Shown one piece after another: positions 1-8,682 of a stretch of 64,000 nucleotides of DNA (positions are counted from its first letter, which is position 1; every line of letters begins with the position of its first letter). Origin of the DNA: Leisingera sp. ANG1 (GTDB taxonomy: Bacteria; Pseudomonadota; Alphaproteobacteria; Rhodobacterales; Rhodobacteraceae). Below the pieces are notes generated by a model. It did not search any database and was not told where the DNA came from. It worked only from the letters and a program-made list of their open reading frames with translations. The DNA lies in the NCBI RefSeq assembly GCF_000203975.2, contig NZ_AFCF02000008.1, positions 310,001 to 374,000 of the forward strand, in the 5' to 3' direction. Made by a program: the position numbers and the translations under genes.

Positions 1-335
1 ACTTCAACCGTGTTCCAATCAAACGCCAAAACACGCGCTTGCTCAGCTCTCAATCCGGGCCAGCTACCGTACTTTTCCAAAGCCTTCGGCGATGGTTTCA
101 CTTCCCCTGACTTCAAATTTTTTTGATCTACAACGACAGTTGCAATGTCAGGAAGGTTCTCCTTTTCACAGATCGTCCGCACCAGATCCAAGGGAGCGCC
201 CAGCAACCTATGCTCCCCCTTGCGTCCAATCACTTCTGCCAAATCTCCGTATGTAACAAAAACTTTGTCACTTGATTGCCGCAGCTTGACGTATTCATCG
301 AAAATTCGCTTTGCCCAATATTCGTTTGACGCCAT
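1..335 (-). CDS. Hypothetical protein, N-terminal part (runs off the window)
   Basis: An open frame of 111 codons reads leftward from an ATG at 335 and leaves the window without a stop. GAGG sits 5 bases upstream of the ATG. The protein begins MASNEYWAKRIFDEYVKLRQ and includes the segments VTYGDLAEVIG, LLGAPLDLVRTI and LPDIATVVVDQK. I do not recognise the family. Base composition is clearly more AT-rich than every neighbouring gene, which suggests acquisition by transfer. It lies on the same strand as rpoD and downstream of it, separated by a hairpin. No function is assigned. Confidence 0.7.
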   Translation of the reverse strand, partial: MASNEYWAKRIFDEYVKLRQSSDKVFVTYGDLAEVIGRKGEHRLLGAPLDLVRTICEKENLPDIATVVVDQKNLKSGEVKPSPKALEKYGSWPGLRAEQARVLAFDWNTVE

Positions 336-353
336 TGGTTCCTCACAATTGCA

Positions 354-375
354 AAGGCGCCCCGCAGGGCGCCTT
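354..375 (-). terminator. Hairpin after rpoD, probable terminator
   Basis: A perfect 9-bp stem (AAGGCGCCC / GGGCGCCTT) with a 4-base loop begins 6 bases beyond the rpoD stop. On the minus strand it is followed by only a short T run, so it is a moderate intrinsic terminator. It separates rpoD from the AT-rich gene. Confidence 0.6.
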
Positions 376-380
376 CCAAC

Positions 381-2366
381 TTACTGATCCAGGAAACTGC
401 GCAGCTTGCGCGAGCGGCTGGGGTGCTTCAGTTTCCTGAGCGCCTTGGCCTCGATCTGGCGGATCCGTTCGCGGGTCACGCTGAACTGCTGGCCGACTTC
501 CTCCAGCGTGTGGTCGGTGTTCATGCCGATGCCGAACCGCATCCGCAGAACCCGCTCCTCACGCGGGGTGAGCGAGGCCAGAACCCGGGTGGTGGTTTCC
601 TTGAGGTTCTCCTGAATGGCGCTGTCCAAGGGCAGCACGGCATTCTTGTCCTCGATGAAATCGCCCAGCTGGCTGTCTTCCTCGTCTCCGATCGGGGTTT
701 CGAGCGAGATCGGCTCCTTGGCGATCTTCATCACCTTGCGGACCTTCTCCAGCGGCATCTGCAGTTTGTCGGCCAGTTCTTCCGGAGTCGGCTCGCGGCC
801 GATCTCGTGCAGCATCTGGCGGCCGGTGCGGACCAGCTTGTTGATGGTCTCGATCATGTGCACCGGGATCCGGATGGTGCGGGCCTGGTCGGCGATCGAA
901 CGGGTGATGGCCTGGCGGATCCACCATGTTGCATAAGTCGAGAACTTGTAGCCGCGGCGGTATTCGAACTTGTCCACCGCCTTCATCAGGCCGATGTTAC
1001 CCTCCTGGATCAAATCCAGGAACTGCAGACCGCGGTTGGTGTATTTCTTGGCAATCGAAATCACCAGGCGCAGGTTGGCCTCGACCATTTCCTTCTTGGC
1101 CTGGCGGGCTTCTTTTTCGCCCTTCTGAACCTGCTGTACGATGCGGCGGAATTCGGAGATGTCCAGACCGACATACTGGCCCACCTGGGCCATATCAGCG
1201 CGCAGTTCCTCAACCTTTTCGGTAGAGCGTTCAATGAACATCTGCCAGCCGCGGCCCGGCTTTTCGCCCATGTCGGACAACCAGTTCGGGTCCAGTTCGC
1301 GGCCGCGGTAGGCGTCCACGAACTCGCGGCGGTTGATGCGGGCCTGGTCGGCCAGTTTCACCATCGAGCTGTCGATCTGCATGACGCGGCGGTTGATGCC
1401 ATAAAGCTGGTCGATCAGCGCCTCGATACGGTTGTTGTGCAGGTGCAGGCCGTTCACTAACTCGACGATTTCCGAGCGCAGCGACTGATAGCGTGCCTCG
1501 TCTTCGCTGCTGAAGGAGCCGTCCTCGTTCAGGGTTGCCGAAATCCGGCTGTCCTGCATTTCGCTGAGCTCAGCGAAGTCGGTGGAGATCCGCTCCAGCG
1601 TGACCAAAACCCGGTCCTTGAGCGCAGCCTCCATAGCAGCCAGCGACATGTTGGCCTGATCATCGTCGTCGTCATCGTCGTCATCCTGGGAAATCGGATT
1701 ACCGTCCGCATCCAGTTCCGGCCCTTCATCCTTGGCCGGTTTGGCGGATGCCACTGCGGACGTATCGACAACGGGCTCTTCTTCGCCGTCCTCATCCATC
1801 TGGTTGCCAAAAGTGGCCTCCAGGTCGATGACGTCGCGCAGAAGAATGTCCTCAGACAAGAGTTCGTCGTGCCAGATTGTGATTGCCTGGAAAGTCAGCG
1901 GGCTTTCGCACAGCCCCAGGATCATCGTGTTGCGGCCGGCCTCGATGCGTTTCGCAATTGCGATCTCGCCTTCACGGCTCAGCAGCTCAACCGAGCCCAT
2001 CTCGCGCAGGTACATGCGCACCGGGTCGTCGGTGCGGTCCAGCTTCTCGGTCTGGGCGCCGGCCAGCGCAACCTCGCGCGGGCCTTCGGTGGTCACAAGG
2101 TCGGTGGTGCCCTTGTTCTCTTCTTCCTCGGCCTCTTCGTCCTCGATGATGTTGATGCCCATTTCGCTGAGCATCGACATCACGTCTTCGATCTGTTCCG
2201 AGCTGACCTGATCCGGCGGCAGAACCTGATTGAGCTGATCGTAGGTGATGTAGCCTTTCTCGCGGGCCTCCGCGATCATCTTCTTGACCTGAGCCTGGCT
2301 CATATCAAGGGAGATTTCGGCGTCCTGATCGTCAGGTTTGCGGTCGTCGGTGTCTTTGGCGGCCAT
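381..2366 (-). CDS. rpoD: RNA polymerase primary sigma factor RpoD (sigma-70)
   Basis: Housekeeping sigma factor that directs RNA polymerase to most promoters. The 661 residues are normal for alphaproteobacterial RpoD. An N-terminal region 1.1 is followed by an acidic linker with nine consecutive Asp (residues 228-236), then the non-essential region. Region 2 follows with [18 protein letters not shown], the core-binding [20 protein letters not shown] and the -10-recognising [20 protein letters not shown]. Region 4 near the C-terminus has the helix-turn-helix [19 protein letters not shown]. It lies 131 bp downstream of dnaG on the same strand, the conserved dnaG-rpoD arrangement. Identification is secure. 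Confidence 0.98.
   Translation of the reverse strand: MAAKDTDDRKPDDQDAEISLDMSQAQVKKMIAEAREKGYITYDQLNQVLPPDQVSSEQIEDVMSMLSEMGINIIEDEEAEEEENKGTTDLVTTEGPREVALAGAQTEKLDRTDDPVRMYLREMGSVELLSREGEIAIAKRIEAGRNTMILGLCESPLTFQAITIWHDELLSEDILLRDVIDLEATFGNQMDEDGEEEPVVDTSAVASAKPAKDEGPELDADGNPISQDDDDDDDDDQANMSLAAMEAALKDRVLVTLERISTDFAELSEMQDSRISATLNEDGSFSSEDEARYQSLRSEIVELVNGLHLHNNRIEALIDQLYGINRRVMQIDSSMVKLADQARINRREFVDAYRGRELDPNWLSDMGEKPGRGWQMFIERSTEKVEELRADMAQVGQYVGLDISEFRRIVQQVQKGEKEARQAKKEMVEANLRLVISIAKKYTNRGLQFLDLIQEGNIGLMKAVDKFEYRRGYKFSTYATWWIRQAITRSIADQARTIRIPVHMIETINKLVRTGRQMLHEIGREPTPEELADKLQMPLEKVRKVMKIAKEPISLETPIGDEEDSQLGDFIEDKNAVLPLDSAIQENLKETTTRVLASLTPREERVLRMRFGIGMNTDHTLEEVGQQFSVTRERIRQIEAKALRKLKHPSRSRKLRSFLDQ
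1659..1685 (-). repeat. GAY trinucleotide run encoding nine Asp in RpoD
   Basis: Nine consecutive GAC/GAT codons in rpoD form a near-perfect trinucleotide repeat within the acidic linker between regions 1.1 and 1.2. Such runs are prone to slippage, but any length change here would stay in frame. Confidence 0.85.
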
Positions 2367-2393
2367 TAAATGCTCCTACTCAGGGGCTGCGGG

Positions 2394-2414
2394 ATGATTC
2401 GCTGAGCGAATCAT
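2394..2414. repeat. 21-bp palindrome between dnaG and rpoD
   Basis: ATGATTCGCT and AGCGAATCAT flank a single G. It lies 28 bp before the rpoD start and 84 bp after the dnaG stop. There is no T run, so it is not an obvious intrinsic terminator. It could be a processing site in the dnaG-rpoD transcript or an operator. Confidence 0.6.
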
Positions 2415-2497
2415 TAGCGCGATCATCTGATTCGTCACCCCGTTTACCCAATTTTCCTGTGCTCTTCCTTAGCAAAACGCAGAATCACCCCCGCGTG

Positions 2498-4489
2498 TTA
2501 CTTCTCGGAAAAGCCGATCCGGTCCAAAAGGGCCCCGAAGGCATCGCGCTCATCCCTGTTGAGCCGCGCGCCGTTCTTGCCCACGTCATACGTTGCCTTG
2601 TCCTCGTTTTCGCTGCGCACCGCCTTGTTCTTGGCTTCTGCCGCCTGCCGCAGCCGCCAGGTCAGCGCCTCATCCGCAAGGCCATGCAAATCCTCTTCGG
2701 CTTCCGCCAGTTCCGCATCCAGCCCGCGCAGCGTTTCGAGTTTTGCGAGTTCTTCGGCCAGGGTCATGCTGGCCAGTTCGGTATCGCCGGGTTTGCGCAG
2801 GCACGGGATGATTGCAACGTGGCGAAGGGCAAAGAGGTTTTCAAGGGCATGAGGCCCCAAAGACCAGTCAATTTCCTCGCGCAGCCGCTCCGGTGCGCTG
2901 ATACCGTGGCGCAGCACCATGTCCCGCAGCGCCGCCAGATCCGGATCGGCGCATTGCAGGCGCTCGAGGCTGGTCTCAAACTCCGGGATCACTTCCGGTG
3001 TGGTGATGGCGGTTGCCAGGATCACCGCCTCGCGCATCGCGGCAAAGGATTCATCATCGGCGCCCGCCACCAGCGAGGCGCGGGTGGTGGCGCGCGGCTG
3101 CGGAATCGCGCCGAAGCCCTTGCCCGGCTTCCATGGCGCGCGGGCGCCATCACGGAAGCCGCCGCCCTTGCCAGTCCTCTGCTGATAGCTGCCGCTGTCC
3201 CGGTTGCCGCGGAACAGCTGCCAGCGCATCTCTTTGACGTCCTCGCCGTAATGCTTGCGGATCGAGGGATCGCGGATCAGCTTGATCTTTTCCCGCAAGC
3301 TCTTGTCGAGCGCCGCCTTGCGCTCCGGGCTGTCAAAGACCTTGCCCTCGGTCTCGCGTTGCCACAGCAGCTTGACCATCGGGATCGCCCGGTCCAGCAC
3401 CGCCTGCACCGCTTCCGGGCCTTCACTGCGGATCATGTCGTCGGGGTCCTTGCCCTCCGGCATGATGGCAAAGCGCAGAGATTTGCCCGCCTCCAGCAGG
3501 GGCAGCGCCAGATCGATCAGCCGCATGGCCGCACGCAGACCCGCAGTATCGCCATCCAGCGCGATGATCGGCTCATCCGACATCCGCCACAGCATCTGCA
3601 GCTGATTTTCGGTGATCGCGGTGCCCAGTGGCGCCACGGAGGACTGAAAACCGCCCTCTGCCAGCGCAATAACATCCATGTAGCCCTCGGCCACAACCAG
3701 CGTGGAACCGCGCCCGGAGGCCGCCCGTGCGGGCCCGTGATTGTAAAGGCTGCGCCCCTTGTCGAACAGCTCAGTCTCGGGCGAGTTCAGGTATTTGGCG
3801 TTGTCATTCGGGTCCATCGCCCGGCCGCCAAAAGCAATCGCCCTGCCGCGCGCATCGCGGATCGGAAACATGATCCGGTTGCGGAAGGTGTCATAAGGCT
3901 TGCCGCCCTTGTTCGAGGGTTTGGCCAGCCCGGCGCCGATGATCAGATCATCGGGCACGTTCTTGCCGCGCAAGGCATCCCACAGGTTCTGCCAGCCGTC
4001 AGGGGCAAAGCCGATCTCCCAGCGGTCCAGCGCCTGCGCTGTCATGCCCCGCCGCTGCAGATAGGCGCGGGCGTCCTGGGCGGCGCTGGTCTTGAGTTGC
4101 AGGCGGAAAAACTGCACCGCCTGTTCCATCACATCGGCCAGCAGCGTGCGGCGGTCCTGCTTTTCCTGCGCGCGCGGGTCGCGCTTGGGCATCTCCATAC
4201 CCGCTTCACCGGCCAGGATCTCCACCGCCTCCATGAAACCAACGTTCTCAGTCTCTTGGACAAACTTCAGTGCGTCGCCCTTGGCGTGGCAGCCGAAGCA
4301 GTAATAAAACCCCTTGCGGTCTTCCACGTGAAACGAGGCGGTCTTTTCATGGTGGAACGGGCACGGTCCCCAATAGTCGCCCTTGCCCGGCTGCGATTTG
4401 CGCTGGTCCCACATGACTTTGCGCCCGACAACATCAGATATGCTGATGCGGGTGCGCAGTTCATCCAGAAAGCCGGGCGGCAGGGACAT
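2498..4489 (-). CDS. dnaG: DNA primase DnaG
   Basis: Synthesises RNA primers for the replication fork. The 663 residues are typical for the family. The N-terminal CHC2 zinc finger is visible (CPFHHEKTASFHVED, then YYCFGCHAKGD). The catalytic TOPRIM domain has VVAEGYMDVIALAEGG (EGYxD glutamate) and IIALDGDTAGLRAA (DGDxAG metal-binding acids). The C-terminal part is the more variable helicase-binding region. The start is 1 bp after the stop of the upstream small secreted-protein gene, so the two are probably co-transcribed. rpoD follows. Confidence 0.97.
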   Translation of the reverse strand: MSLPPGFLDELRTRISISDVVGRKVMWDQRKSQPGKGDYWGPCPFHHEKTASFHVEDRKGFYYCFGCHAKGDALKFVQETENVGFMEAVEILAGEAGMEMPKRDPRAQEKQDRRTLLADVMEQAVQFFRLQLKTSAAQDARAYLQRRGMTAQALDRWEIGFAPDGWQNLWDALRGKNVPDDLIIGAGLAKPSNKGGKPYDTFRNRIMFPIRDARGRAIAFGGRAMDPNDNAKYLNSPETELFDKGRSLYNHGPARAASGRGSTLVVAEGYMDVIALAEGGFQSSVAPLGTAITENQLQMLWRMSDEPIIALDGDTAGLRAAMRLIDLALPLLEAGKSLRFAIMPEGKDPDDMIRSEGPEAVQAVLDRAIPMVKLLWQRETEGKVFDSPERKAALDKSLREKIKLIRDPSIRKHYGEDVKEMRWQLFRGNRDSGSYQQRTGKGGGFRDGARAPWKPGKGFGAIPQPRATTRASLVAGADDESFAAMREAVILATAITTPEVIPEFETSLERLQCADPDLAALRDMVLRHGISAPERLREEIDWSLGPHALENLFALRHVAIIPCLRKPGDTELASMTLAEELAKLETLRGLDAELAEAEEDLHGLADEALTWRLRQAAEAKNKAVRSENEDKATYDVGKNGARLNRDERDAFGALLDRIGFSEK

Positions 4490-4490
4490 A

Positions 4491-4829
4491 TCAGTTCGAC
4501 TTCAGCTGTTTCTGCATCGCCTGAATCTGATCCCAGTTCTGCAGGCACTGCTGTTCGAACAGCGCACCGAGATCGGTGCTCTTCAGGTCGCGCCGCTTCA
4601 TTGCGTACACATGCTGCGACAGCTGCGGGATCGCATTGGAATAGGCATCGGGCCATTCCGGATTGCTGTCCAGAATCACCTGTTCCACCTCTTCCTGCTT
4701 CACCCGGTCCAACCGCGCCTGCTGCACCGCGGCCATGACTTGACCTTGGTATTTGCAGCTTTCTTCTTTGCTTTCAGAAGCATAAGCCGGCGCCGCCAGC
4801 AAGGCGGCTGCAAAGGCGATGCGGATCAT
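4491..4829 (-). CDS. Small secreted protein of unknown function, upstream of dnaG
   Basis: The 112-residue product starts with a clear Sec signal peptide (MIRIAFAAALLAAPAYA, cleavage expected after AYA). The mature part is helical and charged and has two cysteines (SCKYQGQV and EQQCLQNW) that could form a periplasmic disulphide. I do not recognise a named family. It ends 1 bp before the dnaG ATG on the same strand, so it is probably in the dnaG transcript, although nothing links it to replication. Confidence 0.75.
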   Translation of the reverse strand: MIRIAFAAALLAAPAYASESKEESCKYQGQVMAAVQQARLDRVKQEEVEQVILDSNPEWPDAYSNAIPQLSQHVYAMKRRDLKSTDLGALFEQQCLQNWDQIQAMQKQLKSN

Positions 4830-4866
4830 GGATGCGCTCCGGGAATCAGTTGGTGATCCCCGCAGG

Positions 4867-5412
4867 TTACCCCCGTGCCGTGACGGCTTCCATGGCTGTT
4901 TTCAAATCATGCACAAGCGTTTTCGCCATCGAACGGAACACCATGACCTGAAACGCCTGCGGCCCAATGCGGGTGACCGAGGCCATCATGTGCTTCAACT
5001 CCGTCCGCGCGGTATGGCCGCGTTTGAAAACCTGGGGGCGCAAATCCACCGACACCAGCCGCGCCAGGACGTCCTCGGCCCCAGCCCCGTCAAGCCGGAC
5101 AACAGCCCAGGCGTCGCTCTGATCCGTCAGGGCGGCATGTTTGGCCAGCTTGGCGTCGGGTTCCCCCCCCATCAGCAGCGCCATATCCCGGCCGAACCAG
5201 ACAGCCCGGCTGCCTGCCTTGCCGGTTGCGCGGTTCGCTGCCGGGAAGGCCATTCCGTGGGCCGCTTCCAAGGCTTTGCTCAACGCCTTCTCCTGCCCTT
5301 TGAACGGTGCCAGGACCCACATGCTGCCGGGCTGCTCTTCAGTCAGACTCATGCCGCCGAGGGTTATCGGCAGCAGCCTGTCACAGGGGCTTTTTGCTAT
5401 CAGTTCAGCCAC
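4867..5412 (-). CDS. soxG: Sarcosine oxidase subunit gamma SoxG
   Basis: Smallest large-type subunit of heterotetrameric sarcosine oxidase, and last gene of soxBDAG. I place the start at a GTG (5412) rather than the longer frame because GAGGGAGGG lies just upstream and the resulting 181 residues (V/M-AELIAKSPCDRLL) suit the family. This start overlaps the soxA stop by 8 bp, indicating translational coupling. Identification rests on position after soxA, length and segments such as GGMSLTEEQPGSMWVLAPFK and DLRPQVFKRGHTARTELKHM. Confidence 0.9.
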   Translation of the reverse strand: MAELIAKSPCDRLLPITLGGMSLTEEQPGSMWVLAPFKGQEKALSKALEAAHGMAFPAANRATGKAGSRAVWFGRDMALLMGGEPDAKLAKHAALTDQSDAWAVVRLDGAGAEDVLARLVSVDLRPQVFKRGHTARTELKHMMASVTRIGPQAFQVMVFRSMAKTLVHDLKTAMEAVTARG

Positions 5413-8350
5413 GGGCACGCCCTCCCTCTGGGTCAAAGAACACAGGCGAAACAACCTCGCACAACGTATCCACACCGCGCATGTGATCGACCAGCCGCAC
5501 GGTTTCGCCGATGCGGTCCGGGCCTTCCTTGAGGAAAGCCAGCCCGATCGGGTGCCCCAGTGTCGGCGAATAGCCGGCCGAGGTCACATAGCCCTGGTCA
5601 TAGATCCGCTCCACCGGATCGCCCGGCGTGAACAGATGCGCACCGGCGGTGATTTCCTTGACCGCACCAACAGGTTTCAAGCCCACAAGGCGCATCCGGT
5701 CTTCTGCCATCAGGCCTTCGCGGGTGGACATGGCCTTGCCCAGAAAATCCTTCTTCTTGGACATCATCCCCTGCAGGCCCAGGTCAAAGGCGGTCACGGT
5801 GCCATTGATCTCAGCATGGGTGATCAGGCCCTTCTCGATCCGCAGAACGTTCAGCGCCTCCATGCCATAGGCACCGCCACCCATGGCTTCGGCCCGCTTC
5901 AGCAGTTCGCGGAACAGGGCCTCACCATAGCGCGCAGGCACCGCCACCTCATAGGCATGCTCGCCCGAGAAAGAGATCCGGAACAGCCGCCCCTTGACGC
6001 CCAGAACGGTCGCCTCGCCGCAGCCCATGAAGGGCCAGGTCTCGCCGTTCACATCCTCGTCCAGCAGACCGTTCAACAGCTCCTGCGACTTCGGTCCGGC
6101 CACGGCAAACTGCGCCCATTGCTCCGTCACTGAGGTAAAGCGCACGTCCCATTCCGGGTAAAGCGCCTGGGACACGAACTCCATATGCGCCATCACCTGA
6201 CCTGCAGCAGCGGTGGTGGTGGTCATCACGAAATGGTTCTCGCCCAGCCGCGCGGTGGTGCCGTCATCCATGACGAAGCCATCCTCGCGCAGCATCAGCC
6301 CATAGCGGACCTTGCCAACCTTCAGCGTGCTGAAGGTGTTGGTGTAGAGGAAATCGAGGAACTTGCCAGCATCCGGCCCCTGAATGTCAATCTTGCCCAG
6401 GGTGGAGACATCGCAGATGCCCACAGCCTTGCGAACCAGGGTCACCTCACGGTCGCAGGACTGGCGCCAATTGGTCTCGCCCTGTTTCGGGAAATAGGCA
6501 GCCCGGTACCACAGGCCGACCTCCAGCTGATGCGCCCCGCGGGTTTCGCTCTCGCCATGCGAGGTCAGGAAGCGCTGCGGCTTGAATCCCTCATCCGTGG
6601 CCCCTGCCCCCATCGCGCCCAGCGACACCGGCACAAACGGCGGGCGGAAGGTGGTGGTGCCGGTCTCCGGGATCGTCCGCCCGGTGGCATCCGCCAGCAC
6701 CGCCAGCGCCGCGACGTTGGAGTTCTTGCCCTGATCGGTCGCCATGCCTTGGGTGGTGTAGCGTTTCATGTGCTCGACGGAGCGGAAGTTTTCGGTGGCC
6801 GCCTGCTTCACATCCTTGACGGTCACATCGTTCTGAAAGTCGAGCCAGGCGCGCCCCTTGCCCGGCACCGCCCATAGGGCGGCGATGCGGTAAGGATCGT
6901 CCTCTGCTTGCGGAAGATCGGCGGCAGCGGGTTTCAGGCCCAGCGCCTCCAGCACCTTGGCGGCAGCCTCCGCGCCGTCGCGCAATGCGCCTGCGGTGGA
7001 GAAGGTGCCGTTGCAGGCACCCGCTGTGACCATGCCCGGCACCGCGCCTTCGGTTGGCACAAATGCCAGCGCCTCGCGCTTCCACACCGGACGGCTGTTC
7101 AAATGGCAGGTCAGATGCACCGAGGGGTTCCAGCCGCCGGACATCGCCAGACAATCGGTCTGGATTTTCTCCTCACCCTTGACCGAACGCACGGTGATGC
7201 TCTCCAGCCGCTGGCGGCCGGCACTGTCACAGACCTGTGCGCCCTTGATCACCTGATAGGGGCCGCCATCCGGTGCTTCGTGGCGGCTGTCGATCACCGC
7301 CGCGATATGCACACCCGCGTCATGCAGGTCGCGCGCGGTCCGGTGCGCCTGATCGTTGTTGGCAAAGACGGTGACCCTCTCGCCCGGCGCCACACCCCAG
7401 CGGTTCAGATAGGCCCGCACGGCGCCGGCCATCATGATGCCCGGCCGGTCGTTGTTGCGGAAGGCCACCGGGCGCTCGATGGCGCCTGCCGCCAGCACCG
7501 CATGTTTGGCCGCAATCCGCCAGAAGCATTCACGCGGCAGGTGGCTGCCCTTCAGCGAATGCCGCCGTGCCAGGTGGTGCGAGACCCGTTCCAGCGCACC
7601 GTAGGTGCCCTGGTCATAGGCACCGGTGACGGCAGTGCGGCTCATCAGCCGCACATTGTCCATCGCCTCCAGTTCGGCCAGCACCTCTGCTGCCCACGCA
7701 TGGCCCGGTTTGCCGCCGATCTCTTCGCGCTCTGCCAGCAGGCGGCCGCCCATACGGCTGTCTTCCTCCGCCAGGATCACATCCGCCCCGGCCCGGCCAG
7801 CCGTCAGCGCCGCCACCAGGCCCGCAGGACCGGAGCCGATCACCAGCACGTCGCAAAAGGCAAAGGCTTTCTCATAGCGGTCCTGATCCGCCTCGCCCGA
7901 CAGCGCACCAAGGCCTGCCGCATTGCGGATCATCGGCTCATAGATCTTTTCCCAGAACGCCGCAGGCCACATGAAGGTCTTGTAATAGAAACCCGCGCCA
8001 AAGAACGGCGCGGCCAGGTCATTCACCGCCATCACGTCGCGCTCGACCGAGGGCCAGCAGTTCTGGCTGCGCGCCTCCAGCCCCTCGAACAGCTCCTGCT
8101 GGGTGGCGCGCACGTTCGGGTCCTGCTGACCGCCTGTGCCGATGGTCACCAGCGCGTTCGGCTCCTCGCTGCCCGCGGTCAGCACTCCGCGCGGGCGGTG
8201 GTACTTGAAGGACCGCCCCACCAGATGCGTGCTGTTTGCCAGCAGCGCCGAAGCCAGCGTGTCACCCTCCAACCCCATCATGTGGCGGCCATTGAAGGCG
8301 AATGTGATCGGCTTCGCACCCTGGTTCAGGCCTTTTCCGGGAAGTCTCAT
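5405..8350 (-). CDS. soxA: Sarcosine oxidase subunit alpha SoxA
   Basis: Large subunit (981 residues, usual length about 970-1000) of the heterotetrameric enzyme that oxidises sarcosine to glycine and passes the methyl carbon to tetrahydrofolate. The N-terminal domain (FNGRHMMGLEGDTLASALLA) is followed by a dinucleotide-binding fold with VLVIGSGPAGLVAALTAGRA. The last roughly 380 residues form the aminomethyltransferase (GcvT-like) folate-binding region (GICDVSTLGKIDIQGPDAGK, MEALNVLRIEKGLI). It overlaps soxD by 4 bp (ATGA) and soxG by 8 bp, so the genes form a tight operon. Confidence 0.97.
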   Translation of the reverse strand: MRLPGKGLNQGAKPITFAFNGRHMMGLEGDTLASALLANSTHLVGRSFKYHRPRGVLTAGSEEPNALVTIGTGGQQDPNVRATQQELFEGLEARSQNCWPSVERDVMAVNDLAAPFFGAGFYYKTFMWPAAFWEKIYEPMIRNAAGLGALSGEADQDRYEKAFAFCDVLVIGSGPAGLVAALTAGRAGADVILAEEDSRMGGRLLAEREEIGGKPGHAWAAEVLAELEAMDNVRLMSRTAVTGAYDQGTYGALERVSHHLARRHSLKGSHLPRECFWRIAAKHAVLAAGAIERPVAFRNNDRPGIMMAGAVRAYLNRWGVAPGERVTVFANNDQAHRTARDLHDAGVHIAAVIDSRHEAPDGGPYQVIKGAQVCDSAGRQRLESITVRSVKGEEKIQTDCLAMSGGWNPSVHLTCHLNSRPVWKREALAFVPTEGAVPGMVTAGACNGTFSTAGALRDGAEAAAKVLEALGLKPAAADLPQAEDDPYRIAALWAVPGKGRAWLDFQNDVTVKDVKQAATENFRSVEHMKRYTTQGMATDQGKNSNVAALAVLADATGRTIPETGTTTFRPPFVPVSLGAMGAGATDEGFKPQRFLTSHGESETRGAHQLEVGLWYRAAYFPKQGETNWRQSCDREVTLVRKAVGICDVSTLGKIDIQGPDAGKFLDFLYTNTFSTLKVGKVRYGLMLREDGFVMDDGTTARLGENHFVMTTTTAAAGQVMAHMEFVSQALYPEWDVRFTSVTEQWAQFAVAGPKSQELLNGLLDEDVNGETWPFMGCGEATVLGVKGRLFRISFSGEHAYEVAVPARYGEALFRELLKRAEAMGGGAYGMEALNVLRIEKGLITHAEINGTVTAFDLGLQGMMSKKKDFLGKAMSTREGLMAEDRMRLVGLKPVGAVKEITAGAHLFTPGDPVERIYDQGYVTSAGYSPTLGHPIGLAFLKEGPDRIGETVRLVDHMRGVDTLCEVVSPVFFDPEGGRARG

Positions 8351-8616
8351 TTTTCCCCTCCCAGCCCGGCCTCGGAGGCCAATTGCACGTCCAGAATCTC
8401 ATGGGTCGCGGTATTGCGGGTGACTTTCAGCCAGGCATTACAGCCCATCTCGTGATACCACAGCTCATCCAGCGGCCCCGCCGGGTTTTCCCGCAGGTTC
8501 ACATACTCATGCCAGGCGTCCAGATCCGCGCCCTCAGCCGGGCGCACAAGTGCAGCGCCTTTGTAATAGAATTCGCGGCGGTCCCTCTCACCGCAGAGCG
8601 GACAGGTAATTCTCAT
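8347..8616 (-). CDS. soxD: Sarcosine oxidase subunit delta SoxD
   Basis: Small zinc-binding subunit of heterotetrameric sarcosine oxidase, 89 residues as is normal. The N-terminal CPLCGERDRREFYYKG provides the first cysteine pair. Further conserved segments are WHEYVNLRENPAGPLDELWY and HEMGCNAWL, the latter with another cysteine. It lies between soxB and soxA; its stop overlaps the soxA start in an ATGA. Confidence 0.95.
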   Translation of the reverse strand: MRITCPLCGERDRREFYYKGAALVRPAEGADLDAWHEYVNLRENPAGPLDELWYHEMGCNAWLKVTRNTATHEILDVQLASEAGLGGEK

Positions 8617-8682
8617 GACCGGCGCTCCTTCATCTTTGCAAAAATACTCCCGCCGGAGGCATGCCCGGCGTGCTCCAAACGC

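Noticed and set aside
2459-4738. Plus-strand open frame of 759 codons
   Set aside because: Antisense shadow of dnaG and its neighbour. GC-rich codon bias keeps the reverse frame open; the translation has no recognisable domain and the minus strand encodes an intact primase.
6908-8455. Plus-strand open frame of 515 codons
   Set aside because: Antisense to soxA and soxD.
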